In this document: piece after piece, positions 47,938 through 57,216 of the stretch | Position numbering within the stretch: the stretch's first letter is position 1 | How the letters are laid out: every line of letters begins with the position of its first letter | Source: Sediminibacterium salmoneum NBRC 103935 | GTDB taxonomy: Bacteria; Bacteroidota; Bacteroidia; Chitinophagales; Chitinophagaceae | DNA: 64,000 nucleotides | Assembly (NCBI RefSeq): GCF_000511175.1 | Contig: NZ_KI866530.1 | Location: 2,693,423-2,757,422, forward strand | Reading direction: 5' to 3' | Notes under the pieces: generated by a model | Seen by the model: only the letters and a program-made list of their open reading frames with translations | What the model was told of the DNA's origin: nothing | Databases searched by the model: none | Position numbers and translations under genes: made by a program

Positions 47938-49014
47938 AAGTGCAATTTTTTGTTGCAGCACTTGATTAGGGGTTAAGTAATTAAATTTTCTAACTGGTCT
48001 ATCATTCAATAATTGTTCAACACGTTTTATTTGATAATTTGATACCATACTAAGGTCAGCTTTTTAGGGAAAAACCTTCTGATCTGTCCGATTCTATTTT
48101 CTACCGTTCCTTTATCTTGACTGGTATAAGGTCTGGTAAAATAGGTGTCAACATTCAACGCTTCTGCAACTTCTGTATGATTAGCAAATCCTAGATCATT
48201 ATCAAAAGTTACTGTATGCATTGGATAAGCTGCTTGCTCAAGTTTTTTAATAATGACTTTACTCACTGTTTCACTGCGCCTGTTACGAAGCTTGTGAAGA
48301 CTAGTATGTAAAGTAGCTCTATCTGTCATAACCAATAATGCACCTTTATGGTTCTTACCCATCATAAAATCAACTTCAATATCACCTGGCCTAATTCTTT
48401 TGCTGACGATTTTAGGTCGCTTATCTATAGGCACTCGGTTAGGAATAATACCACGGCTATCTTTTTGATTGCCCCGCTTTCTTCTTCGTCTACCGTGTTT
48501 CAGGTGCAGATATATTCTTTTGTAGGGTTTATCTGCCGCCTTATTACCATGCTTCGATTGCCAAATCCATTGGTAAAGCCATTCAATACTCAAAGGACAT
48601 TTGCCTGTCTCTTTGCCTTTAACACTAATCAACTCAGGGCTCCACTTTTCAACAGACAACCATTGAACAGCTTGTTTTTTCATAGACAAATCAAACTTCA
48701 CCAGCTTGGGTTTATGCTGATGTCTTTGTTCTGTTCTGCGTTGTGCATTGGCCGCCAAATACGTTCCTGCTGTCCTTCCGCGTTGGGCAGTATTCCTGCG
48801 GATCTCTCTACTTATGGTAGATGGATTTACCCCAAGTTGCTCCGCTATCCAATTTTGTTTCATTCCAGAAGTAATGAACGATTCAATCTGATATCTTTGT
48901 ATCAAACTAAGTTGAGTGTAATTTTTTGTCATAGTAACCAAAAGGTCGCACTACTTGGTCAAAAGGCAAAAAGCCCTCAAAAGCTTTTTTGCCTTTTGTT
49001 TAAAAATTGCACTT
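47938..49014 (-). mobile_element. IS30-family insertion sequence (1077 bp) with 2-bp target duplication
   Basis: The ends are inverted repeats AAGTGCAATTTTT (47938-47950 and, reversed, 49002-49014). Both are flanked by AT (47936-47937 and 49015-49016), read as a 2-bp target-site duplication, in line with the 2-3 bp duplications of this family. Because AT is its own complement, the inverted repeat appears two bases longer. It carries one transposase gene on the minus strand and splits a host gene whose frame is restored on removal. Confidence 0.9.
48027..48932 (-). CDS. IS30-family transposase, last 43 codons in the -1 frame
   Basis: A 301-residue frame from the ATG at 48932 (MTKNYTQLSLIQRYQIESF); an ATG three codons upstream is also possible. 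The N-terminal helix-turn-helix reads IAEQLGVNPSTISREIRRN. The DDE residues are in GDIEVDFMMGK, VTFDNDLGFANHTE and DKGTVENRIGQIRRFFPKK. After FFPKK the frame ends in LTLVWYQIIK, but the -1 frame continues with the family-typical ADLSMVSNYQIKRVEQLLND and later RPVRKFNYLTP, stopping at 47929 just outside the IS. The shift falls at an A5 run (48061-48065). The catalytic triad is upstream of it. It may be a mutation or a recoding site. Confidence 0.9.
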   Translation of the reverse strand: MTKNYTQLSLIQRYQIESFITSGMKQNWIAEQLGVNPSTISREIRRNTAQRGRTAGTYLAANAQRRTEQRHQHKPKLVKFDLSMKKQAVQWLSVEKWSPELISVKGKETGKCPLSIEWLYQWIWQSKHGNKAADKPYKRIYLHLKHGRRRRKRGNQKDSRGIIPNRVPIDKRPKIVSKRIRPGDIEVDFMMGKNHKGALLVMTDRATLHTSLHKLRNRRSETVSKVIIKKLEQAAYPMHTVTFDNDLGFANHTEVAEALNVDTYFTRPYTSQDKGTVENRIGQIRRFFPKKLTLVWYQIIK

Positions 49015-49087
49015 ATCTGTTGAACTCAGCATACTTCATTTTGGGAATTTGAAACAATATACACGATTGTGTTTTTATTGGTTAGAA

Positions 49088-50500
49088 TCAGTAGCCATAA
49101 ATCTCATTTCTGAAAATATAGTTTAACCAAACCACATTGTCAACGTTATGGATGCTAAATACCTGATATTGATTATTGCCTAATAAAGTATCGTTTTTAT
49201 ACTGTAACACATAGATTATGCCACCAGTGAACGATTTGGGCTCGCTCATGTAAAATTCAATGGGTTCGCCGTTAGGTTTCAAAAAGAGTTTTGCTTCAGC
49301 TGCTACTTGTAAAGCCAATTGATAAGCAGTTTGTTCGGCATCAAATCGATCTGCACTTTTTTCTAGCGGCGCCATTAATTGATAAGTATTTAGTTTGCTT
49401 TTTTTAAATACTACATGTGCAGCTGCTTTTGGTTCCAATACATATAATTCAGTAGGAATCATTGATCCGCCTTTATTTACATCCCAGGTTGTTCCGGATT
49501 TATATAAATCTCTAAAATCGTCGTGATTGGCATAGGCAACCAAGCCTTTTTGCATGAGGTCTATAATATTCTTTATCCTAAAATCTTTTGGGGGTTTTGC
49601 ACCTGACCAGGTAATATAATTGTTATTATTTTCAATGGTATAATACAAATCATGGTTGGGCAAGAATCCCATTTCCGGGAAAATGGATGCGTTTTCCTTT
49701 CCTGGTATTCTGATATACAAATACTCTGTTTTATTAATCCAGAAACTAAATAGGTAATAGGCTTTTAGTTTGGCTAAATTTTCAGAAGATAAAGTGGTTA
49801 ATTCTTTCGGCCAGAGGTTGGCATTTTCTGTTCTTAAAATACCAGTTGAATCCACTTGAAAAAGTCTTTTCATTCTGGCTGCTTTTAATTGCCAATTAGG
49901 GGGTCTTGTAACATAGTAGGAAGTTGATTCTTTATAAGTGTTTAATTTATTTAGTTGAACAGGATAATTTGTATAAGCGTGTAATTTTTTTATTGGCTTA
50001 CTGGTATCAGCAGTTTCTTGTATTGTAGCATAGTAACTGTTTAGAACAACATAGTAATGCCCTACCACTAAAGAAAATGATTTCTTGAATTGATATTCAG
50101 CGGGTACATGACCATTCACTGATGGAAAAAATAGTAAAACCTGATATTCGTCTGTTAGTGCTCTTACGCTATAACCATTTAGGGTTTGAATAATTTTTTC
50201 CTCTTCTTCATTAATGCCATCCTGAATCCATTCTGGCTGGCATTCTTTTTCTAACCCATTCAAGAGGTTCTTTGCCTCTGATCCAGAATATCCCCAACCA
50301 TCCTGTAAACTTTTGCTAACTTTTTTCTTTGTTTCTTTATCCTTTACCATAGGTGCATCTATTACAATTCCTTTTGCACTTAGAATTCTGTATTTATACA
50401 TCTCACTAATATATACTTCCCCTTTTTGAGAAAGGGTCAGGTTGCTTAATGCTGTAAAAAGCATGAGCAGGATTAGTTTGCCGGAATTTCTTATGTTCAT
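49088..50500 (-). CDS. secreted protein of unknown function
   Basis: A 470-residue protein with a signal peptide (about 1-24, ILLMLFTALSNLTLSQ). It is rich in Tyr, Lys and Asn, with no Cys-based or catalytic motif that I recognise and no second membrane helix. The body looks mixed alpha/beta (YRILSAKGIVIDAPMV, YQVLLFFPSVNGHVPAEY, YLYIRIPGKENASIFPEMG). The next gene downstream on the same strand is the IS-interrupted secreted protein, so the two may have worked together. It is divergent from the glycosidase-like gene at 50583. Confidence 0.6.
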   Translation of the reverse strand: MNIRNSGKLILLMLFTALSNLTLSQKGEVYISEMYKYRILSAKGIVIDAPMVKDKETKKKVSKSLQDGWGYSGSEAKNLLNGLEKECQPEWIQDGINEEEEKIIQTLNGYSVRALTDEYQVLLFFPSVNGHVPAEYQFKKSFSLVVGHYYVVLNSYYATIQETADTSKPIKKLHAYTNYPVQLNKLNTYKESTSYYVTRPPNWQLKAARMKRLFQVDSTGILRTENANLWPKELTTLSSENLAKLKAYYLFSFWINKTEYLYIRIPGKENASIFPEMGFLPNHDLYYTIENNNNYITWSGAKPPKDFRIKNIIDLMQKGLVAYANHDDFRDLYKSGTTWDVNKGGSMIPTELYVLEPKAAAHVVFKKSKLNTYQLMAPLEKSADRFDAEQTAYQLALQVAAEAKLFLKPNGEPIEFYMSEPKSFTGGIIYVLQYKNDTLLGNNQYQVFSIHNVDNVVWLNYIFRNEIYGY

Positions 50501-50547
50501 GATGAGATAATTAGTAAGTAAAACTAACTTCCATTAATTTTAATAAG

Positions 50548-50565
50548 ATACCGTCTAAACGGTAT
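50548..50565. promoter_or_regulatory. inverted repeat between divergent genes, candidate operator
   Basis: ATACCGT (50548-50554) and ACGGTAT (50559-50565) are a perfect 7-bp inverted repeat with a CTAA spacer, 17 bp before the ATG at 50583. The intergenic region is only 82 bp, so one site could serve both genes. No consensus promoter is clear. Confidence 0.4.
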
Positions 50566-50582
50566 TCTTAATTCTGTTATTT

Positions 50583-53000
50583 ATGTCAGTTCTAAAGTCA
50601 ATCCTGTTATTCAGTGCCATGTGTTTTTGCTGTTTAATTCTTAACGCAAAAAGCCCGGCTGTACAATCAATTAGTTCTTTATTTGAAACCCAATTTTCTC
50701 TGGCCGGGAGGCCTGCATTCTTATCAACTCCTTACAATACGGCAGGTGATAAATTGTATATGATAGGGCACCAGGATGGCAGTTTCCCAGACCTAGGCTG
50801 GCATGTTAAGGGAGAAATGGGTGGAATCTGGCATCATCCAATTAAACTGATGGATGGTTTTACGGCTACTTTATACATGGGTCAGAAATCCGTAATTCTT
50901 AATAAGGCTAATTTGTTTGTAAATTATCCCTTTGGTAATAAGCACGTTTTTAATATTGATGATTCAGAACTTATTGTGGAGCGTTTTCAGTTTGTTCCTG
51001 ATCAATTGGGAGCTTTGTATATTGAATATAAAATCACTAATAAAGGTAAAAATGCCAAGCGTTTGAATTTTGAATTTGAAGCTATTTCCAACCTAATGCC
51101 TGTTTGGCTGGGAGAGAGAACCGGTATGCTTAATTCAAAAGATCAGGCTACTTATGAGGTTAATCAACAGCGCTGGATAGTAAAGGATTCATTAAATCTC
51201 TGGTGGCTGGTATTCGGAAGTGCTGCCAATATTTCTGCTGTTCCAGTAAAAAGACAAGTAGTTGGAAAAGTCAATACAACAATAAATTTAACGAATTACG
51301 AATTGACCATTGCCCCCAATGAATCGGTTTCTTTGCCTTTCGTGATTGCAGGATCTGCACAGTCTAAAGAGCGTGCCATCGCTGCTTATGAAACACTGCA
51401 AAGATCTGCTTATGTTTTGTTGGAAAACAAAATAAAGCGCCTGCACAAAATGAATGAGATTGCCAAACTACAGTTAAATGACGCTTCATTAACGCGAAGT
51501 TTTGAATGGTTGAAGTACAATAGCGATTGGTTAGTAGCAGATGTTGATGGAATGGGAAGAGGCATTGTAGCCGGACTACCCGATTATCCCTGGTGGTTTG
51601 GCGGTGATATGGCTTATACATTAAAGGCTTTGATTGCTATGGGCCAGAAAGACCTGGTGTATAGTTCCATTGATTTAATACAGCGCATTTCTCAGAAGCA
51701 AAATGGGAATGGAAGAATTGTGCATGAAGTGTCAACCAATGGTGCCGTATTCAATCCGGGTAATGTGAACGAATCACCTCAATTTATTTCCCTGCTTTGG
51801 GAAGTATTTTGCTGGACTGGCGATATGGCCTTTCTTGTGAAATATTTTCCTGCAGTAGTAAAAGGTTTGAACTGGGTTTTGAACGAAAATGATGCAGACC
51901 ATAATTTATTACCAGATGGAGCCGGCATGATGGAAATTCACGGTCTCACTTCTGAAATGATAGATGTTGCCACTTATACGCAGAAAGCATTTTCCGATGC
52001 GGCGCAGATGGCTTTAATTCTTAGAAAAACCGATTTGGCAAAAGACTATCAGCAAAAAGCGGATTTGATAAAAAAGAAAATCAATGCGCAGTTTTGGGTA
52101 GAGAAAGATCAGTCCTATGCAGATTTTATTGCAACAAAATCACAAGCACTGCATTTGATATCAGATGCAATTGTTCGGGCAGATACATTAGGGAATGATT
52201 GGGCGGTAAATGCTTTGAAAAAACTTCAGCGCCAGACAATTCAAGACACGAGTAACCTGCCAAAAGGCTTTGTATTGCATCATAATTGGGTAGTAAACAC
52301 GCCTCTGGAAACAGGGATTGCTCCAAGGGAAATCGCAATAAAAGCTTTGAATACGGCCAAACAGTTTTCTAATCCCTTTGGCATGTATGTTACAGGTATT
52401 GATAAGAATGTAAAAAGGGATGAACAGGAATATTCCTATGCAGCAGCGGTGGGAAAAAATGATTTCACTTATACCGGTACCGTAATGACTTTGCCCACTG
52501 CCGTTCAGATTATTGCCGAAAATAATTACGGCAGGCCTAATGAAGCTTATGCGCTTTTGAAAAAAGTAGATAAGACATTTGGTTATGCACTGCCTGGGTC
52601 CATGTATGAAGTTTCTCCCGATTATGGCATGATGACGCAGGCCTGGAATGTTTATGCTTATGGTGTGCCTATTGTAAAGCAGTTCTTCGGACTACAACCA
52701 ATGGCATTTAAAAAAGAGATAAGGATTGCTCCTGTATTGCCAGATTCATTAAACCAAGGTTCTCTGGAAAATATACCAGTTGGAGGTAATGTATTTTCAT
52801 TCTCTTTCAGCAAGACAAATAACAGGCTAACCTATAAATTCAAAAGCAAAAAATCAGGATGGCGTGTAATATTTAGATTGCCAACCAGTAATTTTTCAAT
52901 CTGTAAAGTGAATAATAAACTTGTTAAGCCTCATTGGAAAGATGGATTCTGGCAACTTATTATAAGAGAACCTAATGCAGAAATAGCATTGTCCTATTAA
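50583..53000 (+). CDS. secreted (alpha/alpha)6-barrel glycosidase-like protein
   Basis: An 805-residue protein with a signal peptide (LLFSAMCFCCLILNAKS). An N-terminal beta-sandwich (about 25-270, with GEMGGIWHHPIKLMDGF) precedes a six-hairpin helical barrel (about 290-710). The barrel contains GLPDYPWWFGGDMAYTLKAL, GRIVHEVSTNGAVFNPGNVNE, DGAGMMEIHG and DVATYTQKAFSDAAQMA. This pattern resembles glycogen-debranching/GH63-like enzymes, and acidic residues in FGGDMAY and MMEIHG are candidate catalytic groups. A small beta domain closes the protein. Together with the nearby sugar transporter it suggests use of an oligosaccharide. The GH family is not certain. Confidence 0.75.
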   Translation: MSVLKSILLFSAMCFCCLILNAKSPAVQSISSLFETQFSLAGRPAFLSTPYNTAGDKLYMIGHQDGSFPDLGWHVKGEMGGIWHHPIKLMDGFTATLYMGQKSVILNKANLFVNYPFGNKHVFNIDDSELIVERFQFVPDQLGALYIEYKITNKGKNAKRLNFEFEAISNLMPVWLGERTGMLNSKDQATYEVNQQRWIVKDSLNLWWLVFGSAANISAVPVKRQVVGKVNTTINLTNYELTIAPNESVSLPFVIAGSAQSKERAIAAYETLQRSAYVLLENKIKRLHKMNEIAKLQLNDASLTRSFEWLKYNSDWLVADVDGMGRGIVAGLPDYPWWFGGDMAYTLKALIAMGQKDLVYSSIDLIQRISQKQNGNGRIVHEVSTNGAVFNPGNVNESPQFISLLWEVFCWTGDMAFLVKYFPAVVKGLNWVLNENDADHNLLPDGAGMMEIHGLTSEMIDVATYTQKAFSDAAQMALILRKTDLAKDYQQKADLIKKKINAQFWVEKDQSYADFIATKSQALHLISDAIVRADTLGNDWAVNALKKLQRQTIQDTSNLPKGFVLHHNWVVNTPLETGIAPREIAIKALNTAKQFSNPFGMYVTGIDKNVKRDEQEYSYAAAVGKNDFTYTGTVMTLPTAVQIIAENNYGRPNEAYALLKKVDKTFGYALPGSMYEVSPDYGMMTQAWNVYAYGVPIVKQFFGLQPMAFKKEIRIAPVLPDSLNQGSLENIPVGGNVFSFSFSKTNNRLTYKFKSKKSGWRVIFRLPTSNFSICKVNNKLVKPHWKDGFWQLIIREPNAEIALSY

Positions 53001-53015
53001 TTATACTATGCAAGT

Positions 53016-53540
53016 TTAATTTCTTATTACTTTATAAATCTTAATTGTGATAATTATTATTGAACTTAATCCCACAATTCCCATTAGCCCATAAACCAAA
53101 CTCATCTTTTCTCTTACAACTACTAGCATAACTATTGACATTAATAATACAGTCGGCACTTCATTCCATAGCCGTAACTGCTGGCTTGTATAAATGAAAA
53201 TTCTTTTTGAATGTTTTTTATAAATAACATGTAACGATAAATGGTAAATAAATAGTAATACAACAAATGAAATTTTAATCCATAGCCAACCAGGAATTAC
53301 AGGATAATAAGAAAGAAGCGAAGTGCCAAGTACTAATGTAATTACTGCTGAGGGTAATGTTATGGCATATAACAGTCTCTTTGTCATAATTTCAAATTGA
53401 GATAGCAGAATATTTTTTTCTATCTCAGATTTGCCTATTGCTTCACGCTGATAAATAAAGAGCCTACATAAATAAAACATTCCACTAAACCAGGTGACTA
53501 CAAAAATTATATGTAAAGCTTTTATATAAAAAAAGCTCAT
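53016..53540 (-). CDS. hemJ: protoporphyrinogen IX oxidase HemJ
   Basis: A 174-residue protein with four or five transmembrane helices. It matches HemJ (UPF0093), which oxidises protoporphyrinogen IX to protoporphyrin IX where HemG and HemY are absent. The conserved His10 lies in FYIKALHIIFVVTWFSGMFYL and the second conserved segment is PGWLWIKISFVVLL. Its start overlaps the hemH stop by 4 bp. Last gene of the heme operon and the step just before ferrochelatase, which supports the call. Confidence 0.88.
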   Translation of the reverse strand: MSFFYIKALHIIFVVTWFSGMFYLCRLFIYQREAIGKSEIEKNILLSQFEIMTKRLLYAITLPSAVITLVLGTSLLSYYPVIPGWLWIKISFVVLLFIYHLSLHVIYKKHSKRIFIYTSQQLRLWNEVPTVLLMSIVMLVVVREKMSLVYGLMGIVGLSSIIIITIKIYKVIRN

Positions 53541-54559
53541 GACAGATGTTTTTTAATTAAATGATCAATAGCTTCAATCCATAATGTATCGGTATTGAGA
53601 CAAGGAACAGTTACAAAATGTTCTCCTCCACTTTCTTCAAATTCTTCTTTGCCTTCAACATGTATTTCTTCTAGTGTCTCCAAACAATCACTTACAAATG
53701 CGGGTGAAACAACAAGTAGATTTTTAATTCCTTTTTGGGGAAATTGCTTCAACTGCTCAGCTGTATAAGGCTGTAGCCACTTATCACTACCCAGGCGCGA
53801 TTGAAATGAAAAACTAAATTCGTTTTCTTTTATGCCTAGTTTTTGAGCTACAAGTTCAGTTGTAACTTTTACTTGATGACGATAACATACTTCATGTGCT
53901 TCTGAAGCTGTATTACAACAATTATCACAAGTAATACAATGTTTTTTTGTTGAATCCGTTTTTTTGAGATGTCGAACCGGAATGCCATGATAACTAAATA
54001 ATATATGGTCGTATTTTTCTTTCAAGAATGGACGAATGGATTCAGCTAAAGCATGTATATATTTTTCATCTTTGTAATAGGGCTTGATAACTGAAAGCTT
54101 AAAAGAATAACTCCCTTGCTCATGATTTGCTTTAACGTGCTCAACAGCTGTTTCATAGCTACTCATGGCATAATGTGGATATAAGGGGAGAAAAATCACC
54201 TCTTCTGCATCAGGATGTTCTCGTTGAATGGCATCTAAGGAAAATTTTGGAGTTGGATTAGCATAACGCATACAAACATAAACCGGCATGCTTGTTTTTT
54301 CTTGAACTAATGCAGCTAATTGATTGGTTATTGTTATCAATGGTGAACCTGCTTTTGTCCAAATGGTTTTATATTTCTTTGCACTTTTCGGAGCTCGGAA
54401 AGGCACAATTATTCCCTTAACCAAAATATATCTTAATAGAAATGGAATATCGATTACTCGTTCATCCATCAGAAATTCATCTAGATATCTTCGAACATCT
54501 TCTGTAGTAGGAGTATTAGGGGATCCTAGATTTCCAAGCAATAAAATTTTCTTTCCCAT
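53537..54559 (-). CDS. hemH: ferrochelatase
   Basis: A 340-residue enzyme from the ATG at 54559 (MGKKILLLGNLGSPNTP), 4 bp after the hemN stop; the 16-codon extension lies inside hemN. The catalytic His is in LFSYHGIPVRHLKKTD, and SRLGSDKWLQPYT and SPAFVSDCLETLEEI are typical. A Cys cluster CITCDNCCNTASEAHEVC follows the His motif, as in other Bacteroidota ferrochelatases. It inserts ferrous iron into protoporphyrin IX. Confidence 0.95.
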   Translation of the reverse strand: MGKKILLLGNLGSPNTPTTEDVRRYLDEFLMDERVIDIPFLLRYILVKGIIVPFRAPKSAKKYKTIWTKAGSPLITITNQLAALVQEKTSMPVYVCMRYANPTPKFSLDAIQREHPDAEEVIFLPLYPHYAMSSYETAVEHVKANHEQGSYSFKLSVIKPYYKDEKYIHALAESIRPFLKEKYDHILFSYHGIPVRHLKKTDSTKKHCITCDNCCNTASEAHEVCYRHQVKVTTELVAQKLGIKENEFSFSFQSRLGSDKWLQPYTAEQLKQFPQKGIKNLLVVSPAFVSDCLETLEEIHVEGKEEFEESGGEHFVTVPCLNTDTLWIEAIDHLIKKHLS

Positions 54560-54563
54560 TGTA

Positions 54564-55928
54564 TTACAAAGCTTTACTGAATTGATTTTTTGATATACCT
54601 GCTTCAAATAGATATTGATCTATAACTGATGTGATATTTCTAATGAATAATCTTCCTTCTGGTTGTACGAATAATCTTAATTCATTCCAGTTGATTAATC
54701 CATCTTCTTCCATTTCATTCCATTTTTTCTGTATATAAAAAAGGTGCTGTTCTGAAAAAAATGAAGTATCTAATGCTAAATTCCCCTGACACATTATGTC
54801 TATTATCAGTTTGCGAATCTTAATATCTAAGTCTGATAAAATATGACCACTAACAAAAGCCCAATTACCAGAATTAATTTTATCCTGATAAGACTCAACT
54901 TCTTTATCATTTTGGGCAAATGCTTCCCAACTATCACTTATACTGGAGGTGCCTAAGCCAACTAATAATTTATTATTTGTTGTAGTATAGCCCATAAAGT
55001 TTCTGTGTAAGCTGCCATTGTTATATGATTTTACTAATTTGTCAGAAGGCAATGCAAAATGATCCATACCAATGCTTTTGAAACCTGCTTCACTCAACAT
55101 GGCATTCCCCAAGCTATACATAGCAATTTTTTCTGCAGCAGCTGGTACATCTTCATCACTATATCTGCGTTGTCCTTTAGATTTCCATGGAACATGTGCA
55201 TACGAATAAAAAGCTATTCTGTCGGGCATTAATAATTTTGTTTGTTCTATCGTATATTCAATTGAGGAAAGTGTTTGCTTAGGCAAGCCATAAATAAGAT
55301 CAAGATTTACACTTTCAAAACCCAATTGACGAGCTTCATCAATTACTCTTTTCGTTTCTTCAAATGTTTGTATTCGGTTGATTATATATTGTACATCATA
55401 ATTAAAATCCTGTACACCCAAGCTAATACGATTGAAACCAACGGATCGAAGCGCTTGCAAATGCTCAAATGTTGAGTAATTAGGATGAACTTCTATGCTG
55501 AATTCATGATCTTTGAAAATCTTAAAATCTTTGACTAACCCCTGAATTAATTTTTTCAAATGTTCAGGTGAAAAAAATGTAGGTGTCCCCCCACCAAGAT
55601 GAATCTCACGAATAATAGGGTTGCCTGGGAACACGTTCAAGTACATTTCCCATTCTTTTAAAACAGCTTCAATATATGGTGCTTCAGTACTATGGTTCTT
55701 AGTGATTCTTTTATTACAGGCACAATATGTACATAACTCTTCACAAAATGGTAAATGAATATAAAGGGATAATTCATTTTGCTCATTTACAAATCTTTTC
55801 TTGATTATTTCTAACCATTTATCAGTATTAAATGCTTGTTTATTCCAGTAAGGTACCGTTGGGTAACTCGTGTATCTGGGTACCGGAACGTCGTATTTAT
55901 TTAATAACTCAATAAGGTCTTTTTTCAT
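54564..55928 (-). CDS. hemN: oxygen-independent coproporphyrinogen III oxidase
   Basis: A 454-residue radical SAM enzyme of the true HemN length. The cluster motif is LPFCEELCTYCACNK (CxxxCxxC), with the HemN-typical extra Cys two residues on. REIHLGGGTPTFFS binds SAM. It decarboxylates coproporphyrinogen III to protoporphyrinogen IX without oxygen; no hemF is in the window. Its ATG abuts the hemL stop. Confidence 0.96.
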   Translation of the reverse strand: MKKDLIELLNKYDVPVPRYTSYPTVPYWNKQAFNTDKWLEIIKKRFVNEQNELSLYIHLPFCEELCTYCACNKRITKNHSTEAPYIEAVLKEWEMYLNVFPGNPIIREIHLGGGTPTFFSPEHLKKLIQGLVKDFKIFKDHEFSIEVHPNYSTFEHLQALRSVGFNRISLGVQDFNYDVQYIINRIQTFEETKRVIDEARQLGFESVNLDLIYGLPKQTLSSIEYTIEQTKLLMPDRIAFYSYAHVPWKSKGQRRYSDEDVPAAAEKIAMYSLGNAMLSEAGFKSIGMDHFALPSDKLVKSYNNGSLHRNFMGYTTTNNKLLVGLGTSSISDSWEAFAQNDKEVESYQDKINSGNWAFVSGHILSDLDIKIRKLIIDIMCQGNLALDTSFFSEQHLFYIQKKWNEMEEDGLINWNELRLFVQPEGRLFIRNITSVIDQYLFEAGISKNQFSKAL

Positions 55929-57215
55929 TTAAAATGATTTTAAGGCTAGGATAGTTCGGTCAATTTCTGAATCTGAGATTGCTGTAGAGACAAACCAGGT
56001 TTCAAATGCTGCAGGTGGAAGATAGATACCCTGATTGAGCATATGGTGAAAGAAACGATTAAAAAGAGGGATATCTGTTGCTAATGCATCATCAAAGTTG
56101 TTTATTGGATGCTCAGAAAAGAAAACACTAATCATGCTCCCCAATTGGTTTACTACTACAGGGATTCCTTTTGTTGAAAAGGTATTTTGTATTCCATTAG
56201 CTAATTGAATTGTTTTGACTTCAAGTTGATTATAACACAAAGGGTTACTCTTTAACATTGATAGCGTTGCAATTCCTGCTGCCATAGCCAAAGGGTTTCC
56301 ACTTAGTGTGCCCGCCTGGTAAACCTTTCCAAGTGGAGCCAAACATTCCATTATTTCTTTTTTCCCTCCAAATGCCCCAACAGGAAGTCCGCCTCCAATA
56401 ATTTTACCAAATGTTATAAGGTCGGCTTTTATATTTAATTTTTCCTGAGCACCTCCAGCAGCTAATCTAAAACCTGTCATTACTTCATCAAAAATGAGCA
56501 CTGTATTGTGAGCTGTACATAAACTTCTCAACCCTTCTAAGAAACCTACTTTCGGTAACACACAACCCATATTACCTGCTACTGGTTCTATGATAACGGC
56601 CGCTATTTCATCTTTATTCTGTTCAAATAAAGAAATAACTCCGTCCAGGTCATTATACTTTGCGGTTAGTGTATCCATTGCTGCTCCCGCTGGAATGCCT
56701 GGTACCGTTTGTATGTCAAATGTTGCAACTCCGCTTCCAGCTTTCACCAAAAAGGGATCTGCGTGTCCATGATAGCAACCTTCAAACTTGATAAACTTAT
56801 TTTTTCCAGTATATCCTCTTGCCAAACGTAAAGCACTCATACATGCTTCTGTTCCACTGCTGACAAAACGGATTAGTTCAACATTTTGCACCAATGACTT
56901 TACTAATTCTGCCATCTTTGTCTCCATTTCTGTTGGTGCACCAAAGGAAAACGCTTTTGTGGCTTGTGATTTTACCGCCTCTACTACTACTGGATGATTA
57001 TGCCCTAAGATCATAGGACCCCATGAATTTATATAATCTATGTAACTGTTTCCATCAGCATCATAAATGTAGGCTCCTTCTGCCTTTTCCATAAAAACTG
57101 GATTCCCGCCTACACTTTTAAATGCACGTACTGGAGAATTTACCCCGCCTGGAATTGAAAGTTTTGCATAAGAAAATAAATCCTCACTCTTTTGCCTATT
57201 ACTAATCAAATTCAT
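55929..57215 (-). CDS. hemL: glutamate-1-semialdehyde 2,1-aminomutase
   Basis: A 428-residue PLP enzyme of normal length. It starts with SIPGGVNSPVRAFKSVGG, has SSGTEACMSALRLARGYTG and YHGHADPFL, and the Schiff-base Lys in LITFGKIIGGGLPVGAFGG. It makes 5-aminolevulinate from glutamate-1-semialdehyde, confirming the C5 route begun by HemA. It starts one base before hemB ends (1-bp gap). Confidence 0.97.
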   Translation of the reverse strand: MNLISNRQKSEDLFSYAKLSIPGGVNSPVRAFKSVGGNPVFMEKAEGAYIYDADGNSYIDYINSWGPMILGHNHPVVVEAVKSQATKAFSFGAPTEMETKMAELVKSLVQNVELIRFVSSGTEACMSALRLARGYTGKNKFIKFEGCYHGHADPFLVKAGSGVATFDIQTVPGIPAGAAMDTLTAKYNDLDGVISLFEQNKDEIAAVIIEPVAGNMGCVLPKVGFLEGLRSLCTAHNTVLIFDEVMTGFRLAAGGAQEKLNIKADLITFGKIIGGGLPVGAFGGKKEIMECLAPLGKVYQAGTLSGNPLAMAAGIATLSMLKSNPLCYNQLEVKTIQLANGIQNTFSTKGIPVVVNQLGSMISVFFSEHPINNFDDALATDIPLFNRFFHHMLNQGIYLPPAAFETWFVSTAISDSEIDRTILALKSF

Positions 57216-57216
57216 T

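Larger units (their letters stand above)
47367..49039 (-). pseudogene. secreted-protein gene of unknown function, interrupted by an IS30-family element after codon 8
   Basis: The 3' part (47367-47937) encodes about 190 residues with a signal-peptide core (ILFVVFFISLKGLAQS) and a beta-rich body (CGKAYEGTIVSGATPDFSNKK, WVLTRSKNNITLKHDHRHEDG, VWWITINDSSCTYNLRRIG), but its only upstream start is a TTG inside the IS end. The missing 5' end is on the other side of the element: ATG at 49039 followed by AAG TAT GCT GAG TTC AAC AG (49017-49039). Removing the IS and one AT copy joins the parts in frame (MKYAEFNRLLELRYILF) into a 197-residue protein. The gene begins 49 bp after the upstream unknown gene, so the two were probably an operon. 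The body is uninterrupted, so the insertion looks recent. Confidence 0.85.

Noticed and set aside
47936..49016. 15-bp terminal inverted repeats including ATAA for the IS
   Set aside because: The outer two bases are better read as a self-complementary 2-bp target duplication, because only that choice restores the host reading frame.
48348..49052. 234-codon plus-strand frame across the IS element
   Set aside because: Antisense to the transposase; it has no motif and runs through the IS end into the flank.
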